Source: Tenacibaculum tangerinum (GTDB lineage: Bacteria; Bacteroidota; Bacteroidia; Flavobacteriales; Flavobacteriaceae). Taken from it: a DNA stretch of 64,000 nucleotides. The translations under genes and the position numbers were made by a program. The stretch lies in contig NZ_CP122539.1 of the NCBI RefSeq assembly GCF_029853675.1, positions 1,171,001 to 1,235,000 on the forward strand, in the 5' to 3' direction. Under the pieces are notes generated by a model. It had not been told where the DNA came from and did not search any database. It saw only the letters and a list, made by a program, of their open reading frames with translations. Below, one piece after another: positions 1 to 8,959 of this stretch. Position 1 is the first letter of the stretch. Each line of letters opens with the position of its first letter.

Positions 1-3000
1 ACCTTTTGAGGGTCGTTTTCTGTATTAGATTTAAAGAACTTGTTTAATTTGTTAGGTAGTTGTCTGTGAGAACCTTTATAAATTTCGTCTAATGCTCTTT
101 GTAATTGATGTTTTATAAATTCGTTTTCGGCTACACCAATAAAAAACTCTAATTGTGTTATTACTTTCTTTTCGGTAGCCGATAGTTGTGCCTTGGTCAC
201 ATTTTTAGTTTCGATGTTTTTGGCAATCGTTTTAAAATGCGTTAAGGCTTTTGATACTTGTTTATGATGATACTCTGGTAGTTTAACTGCTTTTTCTTTT
301 GTGGTTGCTTTGAAAATTTTAGCCGCATTAACAAAGGTGAGTTCGTGAACTATATTGTTTTCATCTGTTTTATAGAAAACACCTGGGTGACCTTCGCTTT
401 TTATATAGGTGATGGATGCGTTATCTACATTGATAAATGAATCTATATTACTTGTTTTACGTGCAATACGAGACTTTTTAGGAATGTTTTTGATTTGGTT
501 GAACTTTGTGATGTTATTCTTTTTAAAATCTCTTAATTCCTGTAAAAACAATAAAGTCTCGTTAATATCTTCTTTTAATTTAGAGCCATATAAACCAGCT
601 TCACCAACTTCTTCTAATTGCGAATAAATTTGACTGTCCTCTCCAAAAGCAGAGTGAAACGCCTGTAACTTTTTAATTGCAGTATTGGTTAATTTAATTT
701 GGTTATCTGATTTGTCTGATGGATAGAAATTAAATACGTGTATCTCATCGGCTTCCGTACCAATACGATTAACACGCCCTATACGTTGCATTAAACGAGT
801 AGAGTTCCAAGGTACATCATAGTTAACAATAACATTTGAGCGGTGTAGGTTGATACCCTCTGCCAATACTTCGGTAGTAAAAATGATATTATAATCGTTT
901 TTCCAATCTGCCTTTTCTTGATTAGCATCAAAGTTTTCTAATATAATTGGAAACTTATCTTTACGGTTGTCTGCACTAATGGTCAATATTTTATTTATGC
1001 CTATATCGTGTAGCGTATCACTAACATATTCAATAGTTTCTTTTGATTCAGAGAATACTACTAATTTACCAGAATGATTGTTTTTCTTATTTAGGAATTT
1101 AGATTTTAAATCGGCTATGAACTTGTCTAATTTAGGGTCGTAATCGATTTTTTTCCAATCTTCAACTAATTGTTTAATTTTCTTTTCATCATCCTTTAGT
1201 AACTCAATAAAATCTTCTTTAAAGTCTTCGGCTACATATATTTGATTATTCCCACCTTTTTCATTTATCTTTTCCTCTAATGCTTCTTCGTTACCCTCAT
1301 TTAAGTATTTATTGACGTCAATATCTGGTGCAACATAGACTTTGTTATCTTCAAACATTTTAATCATATGTTTGGTGTTTCTATGTAGCCTTGAAAGTGA
1401 CATTTTAAAAGCATAAAAACTACTTTCTAAACGCTTAACCAATAAGGTTTTCATAATAGCAGATAGCCTGTTGGAAATAGAAGTAACATCACCATATCTC
1501 TTTCTGTCCTCTTCATTAATAAGATATTCTATAGCTCTATATCTATAAAACCCTAAACCATCAACTGGATTTCTGTTTTCATCCATTGAAGTAAGCATTG
1601 TAATTGTACTATCGAACAAAACACTTAATGCGTCATCAAATTTATACTTTACTTCATTAGGTGGATTAATTTTAGGGAATACAATACCTTGTTCCTCAAT
1701 GTCTTTTTTAAAGTCTTCATTGTTTACAATATCTGTACGACTACGACGAATTACTAGAGGCTCAATGACTTTATCCCTAATTTTATCGAATATTGCTTTT
1801 ACTTTATCTATATCAAGAATATCATCTTTTTTTAACTCATCATATTCATCTTTCAGAGGTTGAAAAAAGGCTTGTAAATCTTTCACACTTGGTAGATTAG
1901 CATTTCTTTTATCTTGAAATAAATAGATTTGATTCTCAATATCAGCAGGATGATTATTTAGTGGTGTCGCAGAAAGCAACATCACTTTTTTTCGAGTGTC
2001 GCCATTAGATCCTGGTATTCTTCTATCTGTTTTAGTAATAGTTTGTAGTTTCTCATACATATTAGATGTGTCGTTTCTAAACTTATGAGCTTCATCTATT
2101 ACAATTAAATCATATTCATTAGGGTTTGGGTAGTTTCTATTTGTACCATCTAATACCTTGTGTAAACTTCCAGTTGAAACAAAATAGGTATTGTTATCAA
2201 TATGAAAATCTTTAATGGTCTTTTTCCAGTTATCTTCTAATGCAGGTGGATAAACAATTAATATTTTTGAATGGTAACCATTTTCAAAAACAAACTTTTT
2301 GGCAATAATTGAGGCTACGATAGTTTTACCTAAACCTACTACATCGGCTAAAAAGAAACCGTTGTATTTCATTAGTTTTTCATACCCTTCAATCGCAGCT
2401 TCTGATTGGTATGTCAATCTTTTGTATTTGTCTGGTAAGAGTAAATCGATATTGGTTGGGTCATATTCAATACGCTTTCCAAAATATTCTATAAGCAATT
2501 TGATGTATAACTCAAACGGGGTAAATTTATCATTTAGATAAGTATCTTCTTTTAGTCCCGAAATATCAACAGGTAAAATATCTACTGATTCACTCCATAA
2601 CAATTCAAACTCTTCGGAAGCAAATCGAATATCATCATAATCTCGTAACTCAACATTAAATTCATAATTTGATTTTTCTCGAGAGCCTAAACCGTTTTCG
2701 GTAAGGTTTGATGATCCTGTAATAACACTTCCTGTTGAATATTCATTAAAGTCTTTGGGTTTGAATATGTATATTTTAGCGTGCAGGTTTTTTTCTGGAT
2801 GTGCCTTGATAGTTATCTTTTTGTCTACAATATCTTTAATAAACTGCATGATCCCTTCTTCAATATCTTTTGAGTAATCAGCACTTTGAATATCTTCTTT
2901 AAGTTTTTTTATAAACTCATCTTTAGTTTCTTTTGGATCAATGATGTGTTGCTGACCTAATGAGTGGTATTTCTCTAAAATTACATCTACATTAATACCT

Positions 3001-3179
3001 ACTAAAATTCTTATTTCAGGTATATTCTCTAAATAAGGTCTCAACTTGAAATAACCTGTGGCTCTGAAATAACCTACTAAAGCATCGAAATTATGTATGT
3101 TAGGTAAGTTCTTAAAAACTCCTTCGAATTTTTTTAAAAGACTGTTATTTGATTTATTAGTAAAAAACTTTGTTGACAT
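1..3179 (-). CDS. PLD-like nuclease / SNF2-type helicase fusion (partial, runs off left edge)
   Basis: About 1059 codons are visible and the C-terminus lies outside the window. The N-terminal ~200 residues form a phospholipase-D-like nuclease domain: HAKIYIFK near residue 133, then GSSNLT near 155, which is the usual HxK...GSxN arrangement. A superfamily-2 helicase follows: Walker A GLGKT near 282, DEAH in VIDEAHKF, LLSATPLNN (motif III) and QRIGRVNRIG (motif VI). The start is the ATG at 3179 (MSTKFF). PLD-helicase fusions of this type are found in restriction-like and anti-phage loci and can act with a DNA methylase; any partner would lie beyond the left edge. The neighbouring integrase and excisionase suggest it is cargo of a mobile island. 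Domain assignment is firm; a defence role is inference. Confidence 0.85.
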   Translation of the reverse strand, partial: MSTKFFTNKSNNSLLKKFEGVFKNLPNIHNFDALVGYFRATGYFKLRPYLENIPEIRILVGINVDVILEKYHSLGQQHIIDPKETKDEFIKKLKEDIQSADYSKDIEEGIMQFIKDIVDKKITIKAHPEKNLHAKIYIFKPKDFNEYSTGSVITGSSNLTENGLGSREKSNYEFNVELRDYDDIRFASEEFELLWSESVDILPVDISGLKEDTYLNDKFTPFELYIKLLIEYFGKRIEYDPTNIDLLLPDKYKRLTYQSEAAIEGYEKLMKYNGFFLADVVGLGKTIVASIIAKKFVFENGYHSKILIVYPPALEDNWKKTIKDFHIDNNTYFVSTGSLHKVLDGTNRNYPNPNEYDLIVIDEAHKFRNDTSNMYEKLQTITKTDRRIPGSNGDTRKKVMLLSATPLNNHPADIENQIYLFQDKRNANLPSVKDLQAFFQPLKDEYDELKKDDILDIDKVKAIFDKIRDKVIEPLVIRRSRTDIVNNEDFKKDIEEQGIVFPKINPPNEVKYKFDDALSVLFDSTITMLTSMDENRNPVDGLGFYRYRAIEYLINEEDRKRYGDVTSISNRLSAIMKTLLVKRLESSFYAFKMSLSRLHRNTKHMIKMFEDNKVYVAPDIDVNKYLNEGNEEALEEKINEKGGNNQIYVAEDFKEDFIELLKDDEKKIKQLVEDWKKIDYDPKLDKFIADLKSKFLNKKNNHSGKLVVFSESKETIEYVSDTLHDIGINKILTISADNRKDKFPIILENFDANQEKADWKNDYNIIFTTEVLAEGINLHRSNVIVNYDVPWNSTRLMQRIGRVNRIGTEADEIHVFNFYPSDKSDNQIKLTNTAIKKLQAFHSAFGEDSQIYSQLEEVGEAGLYGSKLKEDINETLLFLQELRDFKKNNITKFNQIKNIPKKSRIARKTSNIDSFINVDNASITYIKSEGHPGVFYKTDENNIVHELTFVNAAKIFKATTKEKAVKLPEYHHKQVSKALTHFKTIAKNIETKNVTKAQLSATEKKVITQLEFFIGVAENEFIKHQLQRALDEIYKGSHRQLPNKLNKFFKSNTENDPQK

Positions 3180-3358
3180 TCAATCGCTGGTATTATAAAA
3201 CCATAAAAATATAAATATTAATTGACTTAAAATTATGAATAATAATAAGTATTTATACCCCTGTTTTAGGTTATATTACAAGTATTAAAAAAGAGCTTGT
3301 ACGCTTGCTTTTAATTTTTGCTTTATATAACTTAAAAACTGACTATTAGATTGTTTAT

Positions 3359-4174
3359 TTATTTTATTGTAAGTGTTTCTTTTTTTCGATAACTCTCGTA
3401 ATGATCTACTTTATATTGTTGTAATATTTCTTTATTTTGAAACAAGGCTAGTATTTCTTTTTCTTTATTATTGAGCCTTGACAATGGAATAGCTTGTTGT
3501 TTATCTATTTTTTCATACTTATTCAGTAACTCATCGAGTAACATTTGATATTTGTATTTATCTGTCAAGTCTTTAACACTATAAATACCTATAGCGTTTT
3601 TACGCTTATTTAAGTTACGTGTATAGATTTCTAACTCGAATCGAAATAGTTGCCTGTTTAATTTTATACGGTCATGCGTTTTAACCTCATACGTTTTATC
3701 ATAGCCTTTTACGTTATAATCTGTAAGATAGAATTTTTTACCGTATTGTTTATTTGCGCCTAGCATTGGTATTGGTTGTTTACCGTTTAAGCTTAACCAA
3801 GTATCTAGAATTGGTTTTGCTTCTGCTTCTATAACTATACCAACTGCTAAAAGAATCACTTTAGCTTCGTACACATTAAAAGGTAGCGTTTGGTTTAATT
3901 TTTCTATAGCTTTTACTACTTCTGTGTAGGTAAAAGGCTCGTAATTATTATCCATATACCATTTTTGTAATGAGTTATTACAAAATATAGTATTTCCTTT
4001 TAAGCGTAAATCTAAATTGTTTACTCTGGTTTTGTAACCGTTTACTTTTTGAGTTGCATCGTTAAAAGTAGGATTCCAAGTTAATCCTTTCCATATAAAA
4101 GATTGTTCAGTACTTTCTATAACTTCTTTAGGTAAATGGGTTACTTGATACTTTATTTTTAATGTATCGTACAA
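3359..4174 (-). CDS. Mobile-element protein, possibly phage/plasmid replication initiator
   Basis: 271 aa, soluble, basic. It starts MYDTLKIKYQ and contains LRLKGNTIFCNNSLQKW and a later stretch rich in Lys/Arg/Tyr (LNRQLFRFELEIYTRNLNKR). The overall look resembles replication initiation proteins of small phages and plasmids in Bacteroidota, but no catalytic motif is certain, so this is a resemblance only. It lies 5 bp downstream of the excisionase-like gene and is co-oriented with the integrase, so the three are probably modules of one integrative element. The ATG start is kept because of the tight junction with the upstream gene. Confidence 0.5.
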   Translation of the reverse strand: MYDTLKIKYQVTHLPKEVIESTEQSFIWKGLTWNPTFNDATQKVNGYKTRVNNLDLRLKGNTIFCNNSLQKWYMDNNYEPFTYTEVVKAIEKLNQTLPFNVYEAKVILLAVGIVIEAEAKPILDTWLSLNGKQPIPMLGANKQYGKKFYLTDYNVKGYDKTYEVKTHDRIKLNRQLFRFELEIYTRNLNKRKNAIGIYSVKDLTDKYKYQMLLDELLNKYEKIDKQQAIPLSRLNNKEKEILALFQNKEILQQYKVDHYESYRKKETLTIK

Positions 4175-4179
4175 CTTAA

Positions 4180-4464
4180 TTACCTTCTACTATTAAATGC
4201 TTTGTTGTAGTTTTTATCTAATAGCTTTTGTACATCGCTCATTTGATAGTAAATTTTACTACCTATTTGAGAGAATGATATTTTACCTTCGTCTCTCCAA
4301 GTCTGCGCTGTTCTTTTGCTAATATTCATTAGCTGGATAAACTCTTGGTTATCTAAAAAAGTATTTTGAGGTTTTTGGTTTTGTGTTTCTAGTTTTTTGT
4401 TTAGTTCGTCTAAACGACTTACAAGGTCTTTGTACTGTTGTTCTGTTAAAATAATTGCGCTCAT
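4180..4464 (-). CDS. Helix-turn-helix (excisionase-like) DNA-binding protein
   Basis: 94 aa. Residues ~1-35 form a short coiled coil (EQQYKDLVSRLDELNKKLE). Residues ~38-88 are a MerR/excisionase-type winged HTH: FIQLMNISKRTAQTWRDEG then the wing IGSKIYYQMSDVQKLL. This HTH_17-type architecture is the common small DNA-binding protein of Bacteroidota integrative elements, where it directs excision or regulates mobilisation genes. It sits between an unrecognised gene downstream of the integrase and the replication-like ORF, all on one strand. DNA binding is well supported; the excisionase role is inferred from context. Confidence 0.8.
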   Translation of the reverse strand: MSAIILTEQQYKDLVSRLDELNKKLETQNQKPQNTFLDNQEFIQLMNISKRTAQTWRDEGKISFSQIGSKIYYQMSDVQKLLDKNYNKAFNSRR

Positions 4465-4549
4465 TTACTGATATATTTTGAAATTATACCGCAAGATTGC
4501 ACCTGTTTTTAGTTATTATAAGGTTGACCTTATTTAGCCTTTTAAGACC

Positions 4550-5893
4550 TTATGTTTCTTTTTGAAATGATTTATTTTCTATGTATTTGAATGTTTTCAT
4601 TTTGTAATCATCTGAAGTTTTAGACCAGTCTAGTTTAGATTTTAACTCTAGATTTATTTTAGAAGCTATTGCGTTGTTTAGCTCTTCTAAGCTCAAGTTT
4701 GGCACAATATTTTTTTCCCTAAGTACTTCTACCACTCCTCTTATAGCTCCTTTACGTTTTGAGCTTAATGCATACTTACCATTTACTGTAATACTTAAAT
4801 CTTCTAGTAATTGTAGTACGTAGGTTTGTTTTTGGGGCGTTGAAAGGATTGTTTTAAAAGTTATCTCTTCTTCAAAAGGTATTTTAACACTCTTGATTAA
4901 AGGCAGTATTTCGGTTATAAACTTCTCTTCATTTACCAACCACTCTTTTATTGTTTTTATATACTTTTTTTCCCTTTTTGTAAAAACTTTAACTAACACT
5001 TTTTGCTTTACTTTATGAGATTCTTTTATTAAATCTATTTTATATTTTGTTTTATCATTTATATATTCTTCATCCAATAACTTAGTAGTATCTACTGTAT
5101 TTAAAATTTGATGTGTAATATTGCTCAATTGCTCACAAAGCCTATCGGTGGTTAATAATTTAGCTCTTGATATTTTTAAATAGGGATTATATTTAAATTT
5201 TTCTTCTAAAATGGAAATACTTTTTGAAAAACGATTCTTCAAATTTGAAAACAAAGGTATATCAAACGGAAATGTAGTATACCATCTATCATAGATACTA
5301 ATTAATAAACCTAGGTCTTTTTCTACTCTAGCAGGAGGTTCAAGATAACTTTTAATATAATTCATTACATATTTTTTTCTGAATTCATATTTCCTTACCT
5401 CTTTAGGCAGCTTAAATCCTTCTTGTAATTTAATTAAAAAAGATATGTATTTACTTAAAGCAACAGGTTCTCCACAATCATTAGGAAACATACCAAAACT
5501 TTCAATAACATATTCTAAATAATCAATAATTTCATCTTTCCAGTTTTCTTTATCTAAATTGTTTAATATATGGTGATGTGAGTAAAGTGTTTTATCAGCT
5601 ACCATTTTTGGTAAGTCTTTAAAAACTCTAATATCAAACCAAGACTTATTTATTAGTTTAACATGATGATCACAACAATAAGGGAAAGTTGTATGGTATT
5701 TTTGAATTTGAATTATAATCTGTTCGTGTGAGAAACGACAATTTTCACAATTATCTAAATTATGTGTTTCACTTTTTGTATGCTCTATCTCAAAAGGTGG
5801 TGCATAAGTTGAGCCTTGATACACTGTTATTTCACTACCACATGCTTGTACTTTTTTGATATTGTCTATAAAAAAATTTAACTTCCTTTCCAT
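4550..5893 (-). CDS. Unrecognised mobile-element protein with putative N-terminal zinc site
   Basis: 447 aa, no signal peptide or membrane segment. A cluster C49-x2-C52 followed ~20 residues later by C73-C74-x-H76-H77 could bind zinc. The rest is charged and helical, with a long Lys/Glu-rich central region (~residues 260-330) and a C-terminal segment (TINGKYALSSKRKGAIRGV, ~365-385) that could be a small DNA-associated domain. The gene begins 3 bp after the integrase stop, so it is almost certainly co-transcribed with it. I do not recognise the family. Position between integrase and excisionase-like gene suggests a role in the element's mobility or maintenance. Confidence 0.65.
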   Translation of the reverse strand: MERKLNFFIDNIKKVQACGSEITVYQGSTYAPPFEIEHTKSETHNLDNCENCRFSHEQIIIQIQKYHTTFPYCCDHHVKLINKSWFDIRVFKDLPKMVADKTLYSHHHILNNLDKENWKDEIIDYLEYVIESFGMFPNDCGEPVALSKYISFLIKLQEGFKLPKEVRKYEFRKKYVMNYIKSYLEPPARVEKDLGLLISIYDRWYTTFPFDIPLFSNLKNRFSKSISILEEKFKYNPYLKISRAKLLTTDRLCEQLSNITHQILNTVDTTKLLDEEYINDKTKYKIDLIKESHKVKQKVLVKVFTKREKKYIKTIKEWLVNEEKFITEILPLIKSVKIPFEEEITFKTILSTPQKQTYVLQLLEDLSITVNGKYALSSKRKGAIRGVVEVLREKNIVPNLSLEELNNAIASKINLELKSKLDWSKTSDDYKMKTFKYIENKSFQKET

Positions 5894-5896
5894 AAT

Positions 5897-7114
5897 TTAG
5901 TTTATGTATTTATCTACTGCGTTATCTAATTCACTACTAATTATTTTTGCATATACTTGGGTTATACCTATATCGGAATGATCCATTAGTTTTGAAACGT
6001 GTTCTATTCGCATACCATTATTTAAAGCTCTAGTAGCAAAGGTGTGTCGGCTTATATGAAACGATAAATTAAAGGGCAATTCTAATTCTTTCCCCATTCT
6101 ACTTAAATACATATTACTTAATGAAATTGCTCTGCTAGTTATTAAGCTTCTGTATTCTCTATCTTTAAAATACAACTCTTCAACTTTAGCAAAAGGAAAA
6201 ATTATATCGTTTTGCTTTTGGTCTTGGGTTCTGTATTTCTCTAAAATATCAACCGCTTTTTGACCTATTCTAATACTGTGCTGTCTTTTCGTTTTTCTTA
6301 TCGTTTTTGTAATTCTATGGTTTTTGCTATCATAATGTTTCCATTGTAGCTCAATAATATCTCCAAATCGTAACCCACCAGAAAAAACAGAAAAGATAAA
6401 CATATCTTTAATAACCTGTGCTTTATGTTCTTGTGGTACTTCTAAATTGATAAAGGCTTCAAACTGTTCTGTGTTTAAATAACGCTTTGTAGTCTTGTTT
6501 TTCTTTACTTTAAACTTTGTAAAAGGTACAAGTTCATTGGAGATTAAATCTTCTTTCTTTGCTTCTCTAAACATTAGGTTTAGGATTCTGAAAGCGTAAT
6601 TAATAGTTGTATTGTTATTACCTAGCCTTGAACTGCAATATGCTGCATAATCCTTTAAGGTAGTAGCTGTAATATCATCAAACATTAATTCACGATGCCC
6701 TATAAACCTTTCAAACTTTTCTATATTGTTTCTGTAACTTCTGTAAGTAGATAGCGTAACGGTATCTTTTAACTGCTCACAACGATTATAGGCATAGTCA
6801 AAAAAATTAGTTAAAGGCTTCCCTTTAATAGCTTCTTTAATTTTTCTGGCTGATGTGGCTTTATTTTTTCTTTCAAGGTCTGCAACCTCTCCTGTTGCAT
6901 CAGCTACCTTTTTAGAAAGATACGCATTAAGCCTAGTAGAATTTTGATGGTTCTTCTTTACTTTTTGTTTATCTTCATCCCATTCATTAAGTTGTAATTT
7001 TAGACTTAATGAAATAAATTTAGTTTTACGGTCTTTGATTACACGTAAATAAAGAGGTGCTTCTCCTGCTTTATCTATTTTATCTTTTCTTAAAACTACT
7101 TTTATTGATGACAT
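5897..7114 (-). CDS. Tyrosine recombinase / site-specific integrase
   Basis: 405 aa, usual length for Bacteroidota integrases. An N-terminal arm-binding domain (~1-95) and a SAM-like core-binding domain (~100-195) precede the catalytic domain. The catalytic set is present: R249 (GGLRFGD), a Lys in the TIRKTKRQHS hairpin, H353-x2-R356 (HISRHTFA), H379 (MDHSDI) and the nucleophile Y388 (QVYAKI). It lies at the right end of the accessory block and reads inward, as expected beside an attachment site that would fall in ~7115-7290. It looks like a conjugative-transposon or island integrase. I see no integron-integrase-specific insertion, so it should not be equated with IntI despite the adjacent cassette array. 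Confidence 0.93.
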   Translation of the reverse strand: MSSIKVVLRKDKIDKAGEAPLYLRVIKDRKTKFISLSLKLQLNEWDEDKQKVKKNHQNSTRLNAYLSKKVADATGEVADLERKNKATSARKIKEAIKGKPLTNFFDYAYNRCEQLKDTVTLSTYRSYRNNIEKFERFIGHRELMFDDITATTLKDYAAYCSSRLGNNNTTINYAFRILNLMFREAKKEDLISNELVPFTKFKVKKNKTTKRYLNTEQFEAFINLEVPQEHKAQVIKDMFIFSVFSGGLRFGDIIELQWKHYDSKNHRITKTIRKTKRQHSIRIGQKAVDILEKYRTQDQKQNDIIFPFAKVEELYFKDREYRSLITSRAISLSNMYLSRMGKELELPFNLSFHISRHTFATRALNNGMRIEHVSKLMDHSDIGITQVYAKIISSELDNAVDKYIN

Positions 7115-7290
7115 AAAACTCTGGTTTTAAGCTATGCAAACTAGCGCAACGCAATACTAAGGTACAACATTAGGTATAACAAACCTAACTTTTAGTCGTA
7201 TTTTATTGCATTATTTAGCATTGAACTAAAACACATAACCCGTATATTTAAAGGGTTTAAGAGTAATTTAATGAAAAAGAGTGATAATGC
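7115..7290. promoter_or_regulatory. Region upstream of integrase with two inverted repeats; candidate att/control region
   Basis: The gap between the integrase start and the first cassette repeat has no ORF. It contains TTAGGT/ACCTAA (7170-7175 and 7183-7188) and AACCC/GGGTT (7237-7241 and 7253-7257). Such repeats near a tyrosine recombinase gene may be core or arm-type binding sites. No direct-repeat partner for an attachment site can be identified because the other end of the element is outside the window. Confidence 0.3.
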
Positions 7291-7425
7291 TATATAACAA
7301 TGTATAACCGCAATTACGGCGGATTCGACTACGTCTGAATCCACTCGGAATTGCTAAAGGTCAGTTTTTAAGCCGAAAAGCATTAACTTTAAAACCGTAA
7401 CTGCGGTTATACCAAACGTTGTGTG
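7291..7425. repeat. attC-like imperfect palindrome (site 1)
   Basis: A ~135-bp site with nested symmetry. The outer arms are GTATAACCGCAATTACGG (7302-7319) and CCGTAACTGCGGTTATAC (7395-7412), complementary at 17 of 18 positions. An inner hairpin is GGATTC/GAATCC (7321-7326, 7337-7342). The boundaries are TATATAAC-AATG on the left and AAACGTTGTGTG on the right. Size and layout resemble integron attC sites, but the ends depart from the RYYYAAC/GTTRRRY consensus. It precedes the first single-gene cassette. Confidence 0.6.
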
Positions 7426-7473
7426 TAATTTAACGCAACCATTCTGAACAAAACCAATCTACTAATATAAAGT

Positions 7474-8013
7474 ATGAAAAAAGCATTAATTTTATTATTA
7501 TCAATTTTAATATTTAGTTGCGAAAAAGACGAAGAACTAACTAATATCAATGGAGACGGAAGTGGTGGAATGTCCTGCGTTATGAATGGAACAATATTGA
7601 ATCCAAGTGGTGGTGGAATAGGCGGAAACAAGACTTGTAGAATTGATTATATTCCAGACGAACAAATAACGTTTTTCGCAGTAGGTTTTACTACTGACCA
7701 ATTTGATTTTACAAGTGTTAGGGCAATTGCGTATGATATTGATTTAGATAATTTTGTTGGACAAACTTTTGATTTAATTGGAATGGATACCGCTGACAAT
7801 GAAGAGAGCTATGGGAGGGTAACTAAAGGTAACTTTAATGTCGAAGGAAGAAATTACTCAACAAATTCAGTCCGAAATGGAACTCTAACCATTTTACATT
7901 ATGATGATGAAGAATATACAATAAGCGGAACTTTTGAATTTGAAGCTGAAAATGAATTTGGAGATATAATAACAATAACCAACGGAAGATTTGACTCACG
8001 TTTAGGTTATTAA
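7474..8013 (+). CDS. Cassette-borne surface lipoprotein of unknown function
   Basis: 179 aa. The signal peptide MKKALILLLSILIFSC is followed by EKDEE, close to the Bacteroidota lipoprotein surface-export signal (Q-K-D-D-E type) after the acylated Cys16, so it is probably displayed on the outside of the outer membrane. The mature part is glycine/asparagine-rich early (a GDGSGG run and a GGGIGGN run) and then beta-strand-like and acidic, ending FEAENEFGDIITITNGRFDS. Two Cys (MSCVM, KTCRI) may form a disulphide. No known family recognised. It fills one cassette between two palindromic repeats, with the stop ~8 bp before the next repeat and no terminator of its own. Confidence 0.8.
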   Translation: MKKALILLLSILIFSCEKDEELTNINGDGSGGMSCVMNGTILNPSGGGIGGNKTCRIDYIPDEQITFFAVGFTTDQFDFTSVRAIAYDIDLDNFVGQTFDLIGMDTADNEESYGRVTKGNFNVEGRNYSTNSVRNGTLTILHYDDEEYTISGTFEFEAENEFGDIITITNGRFDSRLGY

Positions 8014-8020
8014 AAAACTA

Positions 8021-8152
8021 CACACAACAATGGCTATAAGTAATTGCTGGTTCTTGCCTACTTCTGAAAATCCTCGCGGATTTTCTATTCGGTTTGTATT
8101 TGCTAAGTTAGTTGCTGAAACACGCCACAAATTATACACAAAACGTTAGCTG
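8021..8152. repeat. attC-like imperfect palindrome (site 2)
   Basis: A ~132-bp site bounded by CACACAAC-AATGG (8021-) and AAAACGTTAGCTG (-8152). It carries a perfect internal hairpin GAAAATCC-TCGC-GGATTTTC (8066-8085) and flanking weak complementarity (CTATAAGTAATTG against CAAATTATACAC). The left end (8015-8028) is complementary to the start of its own cassette (7418-7431) at 13 of 14 positions, although they lie ~590 bp apart. The right end starts the next cassette. That arrangement is what integron cassettes show after circularisation. Confidence 0.65.
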
Positions 8153-8179
8153 TTATTAAAGGGAGTCTAAATTCAATAA

Positions 8180-8959
8180 ATGAAAAATTTTATACTTAAA
8201 CATAAATGGATAATTAGTGTAATTCTATTTCTCATAACAACTATTTTGATTCTTTCAATTTTATATTTTACAAATAATTTAAATTTAGTCTACAATAAAA
8301 TTGATAAGACAATAAGTAATATTACAATTATTACTATAATATTTATTTTCATTGCTTTCATTGGAGATATTATTAAGGGATGGATTTCAAACTACATTAC
8401 GAATTTCATTTTTCCAGGAGCTGAAAAACAAATATTGGAAAACACTAAAGCAATAAAAGATGAAACTACTAAAATTTCAAAGAATGTTGAGAAGCAATCA
8501 GAAAAAGTTGATGAGATTATTGTTGACACCAAACAAATTCTTAAAAATTTGGGCAATAAAGAAGTGAGTATGACTTATCTTATAATTTGGAATTCATTAA
8601 ATTCAGTTAGAGATTATTACAATAGAGGAATGGATGTGGATTTACAAAAATTTGGAACACTAAAATTATTGCCAATATTGAAATATCGAGAAGTTGTAAG
8701 TAAATCTAAAATGAATATCGAAACTGAATTATTTGAAAAATTAGAAACCCTCTATTTAAAAATTTCAAAAGATACTACTATGAATATTTTTGAGCCAATG
8801 AAAATGTTTGTAAATAAGAAAGATGAATTATTTCCAAATGAGATAGAAAAAATCCAAAAAGATATAAATAAAAGCAGATTGAATATATTGTCTGATATTG
8901 AAGATTTTATGTTAGAAAATAAAGAGTTGTTTAAAAATAACAACAGCCAACAACGGTAG
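8180..8959 (+). CDS. Cassette-borne membrane protein with coiled coil
   Basis: 259 aa. Two hydrophobic segments (~residues 10-31 and ~48-68) are followed by a coiled-coil stretch (~85-125, KQILENTKAIKDETTKISKN and on) and a helical, Lys-rich cytoplasmic domain to the end. Base composition is even more AT-rich than the neighbours. No catalytic motif and no family recognised. It is the only ORF of the second cassette, begins ~28 bp after the repeat and ends inside the start of a third, truncated repeat. A membrane-anchored effector or sensor is possible but unproven. Confidence 0.75.
   Translation: MKNFILKHKWIISVILFLITTILILSILYFTNNLNLVYNKIDKTISNITIITIIFIFIAFIGDIIKGWISNYITNFIFPGAEKQILENTKAIKDETTKISKNVEKQSEKVDEIIVDTKQILKNLGNKEVSMTYLIIWNSLNSVRDYYNRGMDVDLQKFGTLKLLPILKYREVVSKSKMNIETELFEKLETLYLKISKDTTMNIFEPMKMFVNKKDELFPNEIEKIQKDINKSRLNILSDIEDFMLENKELFKNNNSQQR

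Noticed and set aside
409..2541. Short plus-strand open frames within the helicase gene
   Set aside because: They lie opposite the continuous PLD-helicase frame and have no supporting features.
3282..3316. Terminator after the replication-like gene
   Set aside because: Only weak pairing with a bulge is possible; not convincing enough to list.
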